From Cohnella candidum (GTDB taxonomy: Bacteria > Bacillota > Bacilli > Paenibacillales > Paenibacillaceae): a stretch of 64,000 nucleotides of DNA. The stretch spans positions 2,853,001 to 2,917,000 of the forward strand of contig NZ_CP033433.1 in NCBI RefSeq assembly GCF_003713065.1, read 5' to 3'. Within the stretch, counting starts at the first letter, position 1; each line of letters starts with the position of its first letter. The translations under genes and the position numbers were made by a program. Positions 10,175-17,807 of the stretch are shown one piece after another. The notes below the pieces were generated by a model. The model had not been told where the DNA came from. It worked only from the letters and a program-made list of their open reading frames with translations, and did not search any database.

Positions 10175-10274
10175 TCTCGCCGTCTTCCGGAGCGGATTTC
10201 GCTGCTTTGACGTGACCGAAGACGGTCTCGCCGTCTTCCGGAGCGGATTTCGCTGCTTTGACGTGACCGAAGAC
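10173..10274. repeat. Two identical tandem 51-bp repeats (family shared with 52.5 kb)
   Basis: Copies at 10173-10223 and 10224-10274 are identical, each starting GGTCTCGCCGTCTTCC and ending GTGACCGAAGAC on the plus strand. The junction makes a hairpin GAAGACGG / CCGTCTTC with a five-base loop. About 78 percent identical (40 of 51 positions against one copy, counted by eye) to the repeats at 52539-52691. They begin six bases after the stop of the minus-strand hydrolase gene. Confidence 0.9.
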
Positions 10275-10280
10275 TCTTGC

Positions 10281-10826
10281 TTATACGATTTCGGCACCCA
10301 GGCAGTTTTTGAGATGGCGCAGCGCCCACTCGTGCCCCGCTTGATCGAAGCTGGCGACGGCTTTCTCGTGGATCACGATCCGATAGTTCCGGTTATAAGC
10401 GTCGACCGCCGTGTGGAGCACGCAAATGTCGGTGCAGTCGCCGACCAGATGGACTTCCGTAATGCCCCGCTCGCGGAGTTTCAAGTCCAGGTCCGTGCCC
10501 GCGAAGGCGGAGTACCGGGTTTTGTCCATGTAATGGACGTTCGGCCGTCCTTGGATCTCTTCATATAAAAGGCCAAGTTCGCCGTACAAGGCCCTGCCCG
10601 CCGTTCCGCGGATGTTGTGCGGTGGGAACAGCTTCGTCTCCGGGTGATAAGCATCGTCCCGATCGTGTACGTCGACCGCGAACACGACGTAATCGCCGGA
10701 CTCCGCGAATTCGCGCGTCAACCGCACCACTTCCGCTTCGATTGCCTGCCCCGGCTCTCCGCATGTCAAGGCTCCGTCCGTCGCGATAAAGTCATGGGTG
10801 TAGTCGATGTTGATCAAACCTCTCAT
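10281..10826 (-). CDS. Isochorismatase-like cysteine hydrolase (nicotinamidase-like)
   Basis: Cytosolic amidohydrolase of the isochorismatase superfamily, 181 residues from the start MRGLINIDYTHDF, which has a GGAGGG site seven bases upstream; the frame is open to 10895 but lacks support there. The catalytic triad is visible: Asp8, Lys102 (MDKTRYSAF) and Cys135 (GDCTDICVLH). Asp52 and His54 (VDVHDRDD) with His70 match the metal site of nicotinamidases, so conversion of nicotinamide to nicotinate is the best guess, although other amides are possible. Monocistronic, with its own terminator; two 51-bp repeats lie in its 3' untranslated region. Confidence 0.85.
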   Translation of the reverse strand: MRGLINIDYTHDFIATDGALTCGEPGQAIEAEVVRLTREFAESGDYVVFAVDVHDRDDAYHPETKLFPPHNIRGTAGRALYGELGLLYEEIQGRPNVHYMDKTRYSAFAGTDLDLKLRERGITEVHLVGDCTDICVLHTAVDAYNRNYRIVIHEKAVASFDQAGHEWALRHLKNCLGAEIV

Positions 10827-10961
10827 AAGATCCCTCCGGCTGCCGTTTTCTCCATTTTCGCATGAATTTACGAACGCCGAAAGCCCGCCGCTCAAAAATG
10901 AGAGCCGCGGGATTCGTTGCGTTAAAAGATTCTCATTTATTTCTCATACACACCAAAAAAT

Positions 10962-10975
10962 CCCGTAAATACGGG
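10962..10975 (-). terminator. Small terminator-like hairpin upstream of the NlpC gene
   Basis: CCCGTA / TACGGG stem with a two-base loop, followed on the minus strand by ATTTTTTGG. No minus-strand gene ends nearby, so it may stop stray transcription or fold in the NlpC leader. Low confidence. Confidence 0.3.
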
Positions 10976-11032
10976 CTTTGCGCTCTCTGTGGAAAAAATT
11001 AGGAAGATTTATCTGTGGTAAAGTGGATTCTA

Positions 11033-11048
11033 GTTAACCACGGTTAAC
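11033..11048. promoter_or_regulatory. 16-bp palindrome before the NlpC/P60 gene
   Basis: GTTAACC-AC-GGTTAAC, a perfect 7-2-7 inverted repeat 34 bases before the TTG start and just after a TAAAGT sequence that could be a -10 box. It has the form of a repressor site. The regulator is unknown. Confidence 0.4.
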
Positions 11049-11081
11049 CGCTGACTAGATGAAAGATGGAGGGAATCGACA

Positions 11082-11564
11082 TTGTTCAAAAGACAACTCA
11101 TCCGTAAAGTAATCAGCGTTGGTATATGCTCCGTAATCGGGCTCGCCGCTCTCGGCTTCGGGAATGCCGCAACCGCCAGCGCCGCAACGAAAACGAAGGC
11201 AGACAAAATCATCTCCACGGGTAAGAAGTACTTAGGTGTTAAATACCGGTTCGGCGCTCCGTCCGGTGTCACATACGCGTTCGATTGTTCTTCATTTACC
11301 CAATACATCTTTAAAAGAAACGGAATCTCGCTTCCGCGCACTTCTTCCTCCCAAGCGGCGAAAGGGAAGAAAGTCACCAAGGCTCAACTGAAGAAAGGCG
11401 ATCTCGTCTTCTTCAAGCGTCCGGGCAAATCCGGCGTCGGCCACGTCGCCGTCTACATCGGCAACAACAAAATGCTTGGAGCGTCGGGCAAGAAAGTCCA
11501 AGTCTCCAGCTTGAGCTCGAATTACTGGAAGAAGAACTACATCACGGCTCGCCGGGTTTTGTAA
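11082..11564 (+). CDS. Secreted NlpC/P60 (C40) peptidoglycan endopeptidase
   Basis: Predicted to cut peptide stems of peptidoglycan outside the cell. 160 residues, TTG start with a GGAGGG site. A Sec signal peptide covers about 1-35 (ending ATASAA), with no separate cell-wall binding domain. The C40 domain has the nucleophile Cys69 (YAFDCSSFTQYIF) and base His121 (VGHVAVYIG). The third catalytic position, usually His in an M-I-H-A motif, reads MLGAS here with Gly133, so activity may depend on another residue. Single-gene unit ending in a bidirectional terminator shared with the permease operon. Confidence 0.88.
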   Translation: MFKRQLIRKVISVGICSVIGLAALGFGNAATASAATKTKADKIISTGKKYLGVKYRFGAPSGVTYAFDCSSFTQYIFKRNGISLPRTSSSQAAKGKKVTKAQLKKGDLVFFKRPGKSGVGHVAVYIGNNKMLGASGKKVQVSSLSSNYWKKNYITARRVL

Positions 11565-11615
11565 TCCTATAAACGGCGCAGCTAGGCGAATTGTTGCATC
11601 CCCCGCCAAAAAAAT

Positions 11616-11654
11616 AAAGGTTGTCCCGAATCCTCTTTCGGGACAACCTTTTTT
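11616..11654. terminator. Bidirectional terminator between NlpC gene and permease
   Basis: Perfect stem AAAGGTTGTCCCGAA / TTCGGGACAACCTTT with a six-base loop. T-runs follow on the plus strand and A-runs precede, so it serves both converging genes. Confidence 0.9.
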
Positions 11655-11679
11655 ATGTTCCAGCCAACCGCGGATCGGA

Positions 11680-12492
11680 TCATTTGATCCCGCTCATTTT
11701 GATGCCTTCCACCAAGTATCTCTGGGCGATGAAGAACAAGATGAACGTCGGGATCGCGGCGATGACCGCGGCGGCCAGCACGATATTCCAAGGCGTGAAA
11801 TAACCTCCGCCTACGATGTGCGCCAGCTCTTGCTGCACGACCCACAGTTTTTCGTCCTGGGTGATGACGAGCGGCCACAGGTAAGAGTTCCAGTTGGCGA
11901 GGAAAAATCCGATCGTCAAAGGAACGATAATCGGCACGGACAGCGGAAAGGCGATCCGGAAGAACGTCCCCGCAAGACTCAGCCCCTCCATGTAAGCGGC
12001 CTCTTCCAGTTCCTTCGGGAAGTCCCGGTAAAACTGGCGGAACAAGAAGATCCCGTAAGCGTTGAAGATCGAAGGCACGATCAATCCCCAATACGAATTT
12101 CCGAGCCCCAAATCCTTGGTAATCAGGTACAGCGGCAGCATGATAATCGAAAACGGCACCATCAGCGTGCTGAGCATCCAGCCGAAAACGACCGATTTAC
12201 CGGGAAAATTCAGCCTTGCGAGCGCATAGCCCGACATGGCGTGGAACACCATGGCCACGACGGTGACCGTCACGGACACGAACAGCGAATTCAGGATGGC
12301 ACGGGGCAGCCCCGATTCCGTCCAAGCCGTCTTGAAATTGGACCATTCGAACTCGACCGGCAGCAGCTGGAAGTCGAAGACGGTCGTCTCCGAACGCAGC
12401 GAGCTGATCAGCATCATGTAGATCGGAAAAAGCATGAGCAAACCGAGGAGGACCCCGACGACGGGCAGCACCATCCGTTTGGATACGGCCAT
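11680..12492 (-). CDS. Carbohydrate ABC permease, MalG-type
   Basis: 270 residues with about six membrane helices, starting MAVSKRMVLPVVGVLLGLLMLFPIYMML. Pairs with the permease encoded four bases upstream and is the last gene of a seven-gene operon. The EAA loop is recognisable but degenerate: EAAYMEGLSLAGTFF, with MEG in place of the usual IDG. The C-terminal YLVEGIKMSGIK is typical of CUT1 inner permeases. Ends before the shared bidirectional terminator. The substrate is unknown. Confidence 0.93.
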   Translation of the reverse strand: MAVSKRMVLPVVGVLLGLLMLFPIYMMLISSLRSETTVFDFQLLPVEFEWSNFKTAWTESGLPRAILNSLFVSVTVTVVAMVFHAMSGYALARLNFPGKSVVFGWMLSTLMVPFSIIMLPLYLITKDLGLGNSYWGLIVPSIFNAYGIFLFRQFYRDFPKELEEAAYMEGLSLAGTFFRIAFPLSVPIIVPLTIGFFLANWNSYLWPLVITQDEKLWVVQQELAHIVGGGYFTPWNIVLAAAVIAAIPTFILFFIAQRYLVEGIKMSGIK

Positions 12493-12495
12493 GTC

Positions 12496-13392
12496 CTACA
12501 CCCCCTCCTTCTTGGAAGACAGAAGTTTGAGCTGGAAGAGGGACAAACAGAAAATGATCAGGAAAAGCACGAACGCGAGCGCGGAAGCGTAACCCATATT
12601 CAGCATGTCGAAGCCTTGCTTGAAGATGTATAGAACGCTCACTTGCGTCGAGTTCATCGGACCGCCGTCGGTCATGACGAGGATTTGCTCGAGCGCCTGG
12701 AAGGAGCCGATTGTGGTCACGATTAGGATGAATGTGCTTGTTTCCTTGAGAAGCGGAAGGGTGATGTACCGGAACGACTTCCAGCCCGTGGCGCCGTCGA
12801 TTTCGGCCGCCTCGTAATAGTCCCGGGGAATCTCCTTCATCGCGGACAGGAAAATGATCATGTTATAGCCGACGTTGATCCACAGAATGACGCCGGCGAT
12901 GCTGAACATCGCCTGCGAGGTCGAGGCGAGAAACTGCTGCGGGCTGCCGCCCAACAGCTCGAGAATGTGGTTCACCGCGCCGTTGCGCGGATCCAGCATG
13001 AACATGCCGATGATCGCCGAGATCACGGACGTGATCGCGAAAGGCATCAGGAACATCGTCCGGACGACGCCGCTGGCGCGCCCGCGGATTGCGTTCAGCA
13101 TGACCGCAGACAGCAGAGACGACATGAACAAGAGCGGAACGTATACGACGCTGAACGTCAGCGTTTTACGGACCGACGCCCACCACTCGTCATCATGAAG
13201 CAGCTCGCGGTAGTTGGCCCATCCGGCGTACACTTTCGGGCTGAGCGCGTTCCAATCATGCAAGCTAGCGTAAAAGGCGTAAATGATCGGAATAAACACG
13301 AACACCAGCAAGCCGACGATATTGGGAAGCAGAAAGCCGTATGCCGTGACCCACTCGTTCCGGGTTCTGGCGCTGATTCGTTTTGGAGTCAC
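12496..13392 (-). CDS. Sugar ABC permease, MalF-type
   Basis: 298 residues. I chose the GTG start (complement of 13390-13392, giving VTPKRISARTRNEWV) because GGGGGAGGA lies just upstream, whereas the 50 further residues possible upstream are low-complexity and non-homologous. Six helices, the first YGFLLPNIVGLLVFVFIPII. EAA loop intact (EAAEIDGATGWKSFRY). Sits between the second binding protein and the partner permease; a hairpin precedes it. Confidence 0.92.
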   Translation of the reverse strand: MTPKRISARTRNEWVTAYGFLLPNIVGLLVFVFIPIIYAFYASLHDWNALSPKVYAGWANYRELLHDDEWWASVRKTLTFSVVYVPLLFMSSLLSAVMLNAIRGRASGVVRTMFLMPFAITSVISAIIGMFMLDPRNGAVNHILELLGGSPQQFLASTSQAMFSIAGVILWINVGYNMIIFLSAMKEIPRDYYEAAEIDGATGWKSFRYITLPLLKETSTFILIVTTIGSFQALEQILVMTDGGPMNSTQVSVLYIFKQGFDMLNMGYASALAFVLFLIIFCLSLFQLKLLSSKKEGV

Positions 13393-13420
13393 TGGAGCAT
13401 CCTCCCCCTTAAACGGGAAC

Positions 13421-13452
13421 GGGGACGGACCCACATGCGTCCATCCGCCCCC
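13421..13452 (-). terminator. Intercistronic hairpin between binding protein and permease
   Basis: RNA stem GGGGGCGGAU with GUCCGUCCCC (two G-U pairs) around a 12-base loop, without a clear U-run. Position is equivalent to the hairpins at 1473 and 41648. Confidence 0.5.
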
Positions 13453-13471
13453 GACCCATTCTCGATTCGTT

Positions 13472-14824
13472 TTATTTGTTCGCTTTCGCCAGCGCGTCGT
13501 TGATTTTCGGATCCGAGACCTCGGCGGCTTTGGCTCCGTCATACTTGCCGTACATGACGTACTGCATCGCGTCGCCTACGACGTCGAGCACTTCGGAAGG
13601 ATAACGCGGCTCCGGAATGGCGGAATCGTAGATTTGCTCCGTGAACACTTTGCGCATGCCTTTGCTGTAGATCTCTTTGCCCGCTTCGACGACGGATTTC
13701 CTCGGCGAGTAAGCGAACTTCACTTCGGTGCACCATTTGAGCGCGCGCTGCGGATCTCCCGCGAACGCCCACATGACGAACTTGGCCGCTTCTTCGACGT
13801 TGGCGCTCTTGCCGTTGACGGCGAACTTCCAGCCGCCCGCGTCCGTCGCCGCTTTGCCGCCTTCCGGAATCGGCAGCGGAGCTACGTTGATCGGAACGTC
13901 TTTGAACACTTCTTCCGCGCGGTTGATCGCCCAGGTTCCGACGATTTGCATCGCGGCTTCTTTCTTGCCGAGGTGGTCGATTTCCCACGGGCCGGCTTGC
14001 AGCTTCTTCGGCGACAAGCCTTCTTTGAAGAAGCGTCCCCAGAAATCCAGCGCTTTCGCGGTTTCCGGCGTGTTGAACGTCGATTTCGTTCCGTCCGCGC
14101 TCAGCACGTTGCCGCCTTGCTGCCAAAGGAACGGATACCAGATGAAGTTGAAGTACGGGCCTTTGTCCGGAGGAAGGATGAGTCCCGCGACTTTGTTCGT
14201 CGTGAGCTTCTTCGCCGCTGCGTACAGTTCGTCCCACGTCTTCGGTACTTGGACGTTCGCGGCTTTCAACATATCTTCGTTGTAGTAGAGGCCGAGCAGC
14301 TCAAGCTCGAACGGCAGGGCCATGATTTTGTTGTCTACCGTAACCGCGTCCAGGGAGGCGGGAAGGAAATCCTCTTTGGCGCCTTCCGGGAAGTACGGCG
14401 TCAGGTCGGCCATCAGGCCGGACTTGGCGAATTTCATGAAGTCGCCCGGGCTGATCATGTAGATATCCGGACCTTCGCCGGAAGCGAATGCAGTCGGAAG
14501 CTTCGTCGTCGTGTAATCGCCTTGGTTGAAGGTCGAGTATTCGATTTCGACTTTGTCCTGGATTTTGTTGTACTCGTCCACCAAACCGCGGAAAAACTTT
14601 TCTTCGGCTTCGGTGTGGAAATCGTAAAATTTCAGCTTTATTTTTTTCCCGCCGTTGCCGCTGTTTCCGCCGTTGTCGGCGGAAGCCGAAGCTTGTCCGG
14701 AGGATTCGGCGGGTGCGGACGCACCGGCGTCGCTGTTTTTGGTGCCGCTGCCGCCGCAGGCGATCTGAAGCACGAGCAGCAAGGAGATTGCCGCAAATCC
14801 AAGCCCTTTCCACGTCTTTCTCAT
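13472..14824 (-). CDS. Solute-binding lipoprotein (second of a tandem pair)
   Basis: 450-residue family 1 sugar-binding lipoprotein; signal LLLVLQIAC with lipid Cys23, then a Gly/Ser/Asn-rich linker. Binding-fold signatures: LGLYYNEDMLKAANVQVPKTWDE, KKEAAMQIVGTWAI and FAYSPRKSVVEAG. It is closely similar along its whole length to the protein encoded just upstream (for example both have AFAGxP/D...KFAYSPRKSV.EAG and VFT.QIY). Being directly before the permeases it is the likelier transport partner of the two. Confidence 0.93.
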   Translation of the reverse strand: MRKTWKGLGFAAISLLLVLQIACGGSGTKNSDAGASAPAESSGQASASADNGGNSGNGGKKIKLKFYDFHTEAEEKFFRGLVDEYNKIQDKVEIEYSTFNQGDYTTTKLPTAFASGEGPDIYMISPGDFMKFAKSGLMADLTPYFPEGAKEDFLPASLDAVTVDNKIMALPFELELLGLYYNEDMLKAANVQVPKTWDELYAAAKKLTTNKVAGLILPPDKGPYFNFIWYPFLWQQGGNVLSADGTKSTFNTPETAKALDFWGRFFKEGLSPKKLQAGPWEIDHLGKKEAAMQIVGTWAINRAEEVFKDVPINVAPLPIPEGGKAATDAGGWKFAVNGKSANVEEAAKFVMWAFAGDPQRALKWCTEVKFAYSPRKSVVEAGKEIYSKGMRKVFTEQIYDSAIPEPRYPSEVLDVVGDAMQYVMYGKYDGAKAAEVSDPKINDALAKANK

Positions 14825-14850
14825 CGTGAATGACCCCTTTCAAATGATTT

Positions 14851-14877
14851 CGACCCAAGTGTAAGCCACTTGGGTCG
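14851..14877 (-). terminator. Hairpin between the two binding-protein genes
   Basis: Perfect 11-bp stem CGACCCAAGTG / CACTTGGGTCG with five-base loop and no T-run. More likely an RNA-stabilising or processing element than a terminator. Confidence 0.55.
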
Positions 14878-14911
14878 GGGTCCATAACGGGAAATATTTT
14901 GGGAGGGTGGA

Positions 14912-16231
14912 CTATTTCAAGGAGGCATCCAGGCTGCTTTGAATGCGCTGGTCGGCTTTACGCACGATTTCCTCCGGCGTCGCGGTCCCGAACAGCAGCT
15001 GCTGCAGCGAATCCGAGAAAATCCGGTTGATATCCTCGGGAAGACGGGGTTCGGCCCGTTCCGTCCCGTATATTTGGTCGGTGAACACCTCTCTGAGCCC
15101 TTTTCGGTAAAAGTCTTGGCCCGCTTCCATCACCGATTTGCGCGGGGAGTACGCGAACTTGGTCTCGCTGACCCACTTGAGCGGAATTTCAGGCTTGCCG
15201 GCAAACGCCCACATGATGAATTTCGCGGCTTCCTCCGCATGCTCGCTTTGCCGGTTCGCGGCCATCTTCCAGCCGCCGGAGATCGTCACCGGCGCTCCGC
15301 CCTCCGGCAAAGGCAGCGGCACGACGCCGATCGGCTGGTCTTTGAACTCGGTTTCCAGCATGCGGATGTTCCAGGACCCGCTCACCTGCATGGCCGTTTC
15401 GCCGCTGGCGAGAATGCCGATATCGGTCGTCGGACGCGACGGGCGGAGATTGATCAACCCTTGCTCCACCATGCTGCGGAAGAAGGCATACATGCTCTTC
15501 GCGCGCGAACCGGTGAGCGCCGAGGAGCGTCCGTCTTCGCTGAGCAGGTCGCTGCCCGTCTGCCACAGGAAAGGCAGCCAGGAAAAATTTTGGAAGACGC
15601 CGTCGTACGTTTCGATCGTGAGTCCCGTGACGCCGGGGGACTTGAGAATCCGGGCGGCTTTCATCATGTCGTCCCACGTTTTGGGAGGCTGCAGGCCATG
15701 GGACTTGAACATGTCCTCGTTGTAGAACAAGCCGAGCAATTCCGTCTCGAACGGCACCGCGTAGATGTTGTTCGCCACGGTCACGGAGTCCAGCGCGACG
15801 GGGTTGAAGTCGCTCCGGATTTCCGGCGTGAAGTAATCCGTCAGCGGGTACAAATAGTCCGCGTCCACGAACCGCTTGATCGTCGCGGGGGAAACGAAGA
15901 AAATATCCGGCCCTTGTCCCGACGCGAGTGCGGACAGAAGGCGGGTGCTGGAGAAATAATCGTCGCTGGACACGTATTCCACCCGGATTTCGACTTGCGG
16001 ATGTTCTTTCTCGTATTCCTTGGCCAGCCATTGCCAGAAGTCGTACTCCATCGCTTGATGGAACGACCACAGCCGGAGGACGATCTTATCCCCGCCGGCA
16101 TCGGAATTCGGCGCGTTCAGCAGCTTATCGACGTCCGGCCCTTCCGATCGGACCACGTTGCCGCATCCGCCGACGGCGAACAGGAGCACGGCCAGCAGCA
16201 ACGCCAAAGCCCCGCGCGCGATTTTCGTCAT
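14912..16231 (-). CDS. Solute-binding lipoprotein (first of a tandem pair)
   Basis: 439 residues, signal LLLAVLLFAVGGC with lipid Cys23 and only a short linker. Paralogue of the next gene: LLGLFYNEDMFKSHGLQPPKTWDD, GETAMQVSGSWNI, ETKFAYSPRKSVMEAG. Its start lies one base after the response-regulator stop, so it is made with the two-component system and separated from the second binding protein by a hairpin. Inference: it may act as the sensing partner of the kinase, or widen the substrate range. Confidence 0.92.
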   Translation of the reverse strand: MTKIARGALALLLAVLLFAVGGCGNVVRSEGPDVDKLLNAPNSDAGGDKIVLRLWSFHQAMEYDFWQWLAKEYEKEHPQVEIRVEYVSSDDYFSSTRLLSALASGQGPDIFFVSPATIKRFVDADYLYPLTDYFTPEIRSDFNPVALDSVTVANNIYAVPFETELLGLFYNEDMFKSHGLQPPKTWDDMMKAARILKSPGVTGLTIETYDGVFQNFSWLPFLWQTGSDLLSEDGRSSALTGSRAKSMYAFFRSMVEQGLINLRPSRPTTDIGILASGETAMQVSGSWNIRMLETEFKDQPIGVVPLPLPEGGAPVTISGGWKMAANRQSEHAEEAAKFIMWAFAGKPEIPLKWVSETKFAYSPRKSVMEAGQDFYRKGLREVFTDQIYGTERAEPRLPEDINRIFSDSLQQLLFGTATPEEIVRKADQRIQSSLDASLK

Positions 16232-16232
16232 C

Positions 16233-17807
16233 CTAGGAGTCCTCCTTGCGGTAAAAGAACTGGCGGTATTCCTGCGGCGTAACCCCGGCGTGGCGCTTGA
16301 ACAAACGCGAAAAGTACTTGACGTCCTGATAGCCGACCATCTGGCTGATCTCGTAAAGGCGAAGCTCGGAGTTCATCATGAGCGACTTGGCCTTGTCCAT
16401 CCGCAAACGGGTCAAATACTCGACGAAGTTGTCGCCCGTCTCTTGCTTGAAGTAAGAGCTGAAGTAGCTCCCGCTCATTTTGGCGTGCAGCGCGACGTCC
16501 TCCAGGGAAATGTCCTTGGCGTAATTTTTGTGGATGAACTCGATCGCTTTCTCGATCGTACGGTTATGGCGTTGCTGCCGGTTCCAATCCAATGCCGAGA
16601 TCGTCGCTCCGATCCAGTCCCCCATGTAAGCCATGAACTCGTCCGCGCCGAAGTCCCGCTGGAACAAGTCTTGCGGCTGACTGGCTTCCTTGGCCACGAG
16701 GTCGTGAACGCGGTTCTCGTAGACGATCCGGTTGACGGAAGAAAGCAGTTGCAGCCCGAAGCGCTGAAACAGCCGGAACGACACGTTGTTCCGCTTGATT
16801 TCGTCCAGGAACGTTTCGACGCCCTTCAGCGCTTTGTCCCGGTCGCCCGCTCGGACGGCGCGGCAAATTTCCTCATCCAGATGGGTCGGATACCCGGAGG
16901 CTTCGCGCTCGCCGCTGAGCACGTCTTCAAAGCGGCTCACGATTCCGCCGCCGTGGATCCATTTGTTGCGCAAGGCTTCCCCCGCATGCCGGTACAGGAG
17001 AGGCAACGCTTCGAATTTCGCCGACGTCTCGCTGAGCCCTACGGAAACGGAGATTTTCACCCATTTGCGGACCTCTTCCGCAACCCGTTTGGCGGCGTCC
17101 AGCGCACAACCGCCTCCGGCATTGACGTAATAGAGCTGCGGTCCGCTCGTGAAGAGATGGACGAACGGCGCCTCCCGCTCCGCGGCCAACACGTCTTGGA
17201 TCACGTTGCGCACCGCGAAGGAGACGAGCTGCTTGTCCCCCCACTGATCCTCCAGGCTGAGCTCGTCGAAACGGTCGATCTCGACCGCCATCATCTGGAA
17301 TCGCTCCGCGTTCTTCGGAAGGAGTTCCCGCAGGCGTGAGACGTAGCTTTCGGCTTCCTCGGAGCCGGTCAACCAGTCCTTCCACCACTTGGAGTAATTG
17401 AGCGCCGGCACGGCGGGGCCGGCAGGCAAATCCCGTACCTGTTTATGCTCTTTCAGGCGCTGCAGCAAAGACGCGATTTCCGGAGGTTTGACCGGCTTCA
17501 GCAAATAATCGAACGCGCCGAACTTGACGGCGGTTTGCGCGTATTCGAAAAAACCGTACCCCGACAGGATGACGACGTGGACCGGATATTCCTTCAATGC
17601 GATCAGCAAATCCAACCCGTTCATATGGGGCATGCGGATGTCGGTGATGACCAAATCCGGCATTTCCCGTTTGACGAGATCGATCGCTTCCAGCCCGTTT
17701 TTGGCTTCTCCCACGACGCTCCACTCGGGATCCAGCTTCGGGATCAATGCCAGCAATCCCCGGCGAACCCTGGGCTCGTCGTCGACGACGATGGCTCGAA
17801 ACATCAT
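16233..17807 (-). CDS. YesN-type response regulator, AraC family
   Basis: 524 residues. Receiver domain about 1-122 with VVDDEPRVRRG, phospho-acceptor Asp56 in LVITDIRMPHMNG and Lys in YLLKPVKPPE. C-terminal AraC helix-turn-helix pair about 420-520 (EDVALHAKMSGSYFSSYFKQETG ... YQDVKYFSRLFKRHAG). The first ATG overlaps the kinase stop; a second ATG three bases on is better spaced from GGAGGG. It probably activates the binding-protein and permease genes downstream. Confidence 0.95.
   Translation of the reverse strand: MMFRAIVVDDEPRVRRGLLALIPKLDPEWSVVGEAKNGLEAIDLVKREMPDLVITDIRMPHMNGLDLLIALKEYPVHVVILSGYGFFEYAQTAVKFGAFDYLLKPVKPPEIASLLQRLKEHKQVRDLPAGPAVPALNYSKWWKDWLTGSEEAESYVSRLRELLPKNAERFQMMAVEIDRFDELSLEDQWGDKQLVSFAVRNVIQDVLAAEREAPFVHLFTSGPQLYYVNAGGGCALDAAKRVAEEVRKWVKISVSVGLSETSAKFEALPLLYRHAGEALRNKWIHGGGIVSRFEDVLSGEREASGYPTHLDEEICRAVRAGDRDKALKGVETFLDEIKRNNVSFRLFQRFGLQLLSSVNRIVYENRVHDLVAKEASQPQDLFQRDFGADEFMAYMGDWIGATISALDWNRQQRHNRTIEKAIEFIHKNYAKDISLEDVALHAKMSGSYFSSYFKQETGDNFVEYLTRLRMDKAKSLMMNSELRLYEISQMVGYQDVKYFSRLFKRHAGVTPQEYRQFFYRKEDS

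Noticed and set aside
10173..10274. Type IIS restriction-site pattern (GGTCTC ... GAAGAC) suggesting an engineered cassette
   Set aside because: These hexamers are part of a natural diverged repeat family also present at 52.5 kb, where several are mutated.
10827..11081. c-di-AMP (ydaO) riboswitch before the NlpC/P60 gene
   Set aside because: Such riboswitches often precede cell-wall hydrolase genes, but the 255-base leader is too short and lacks the conserved core.
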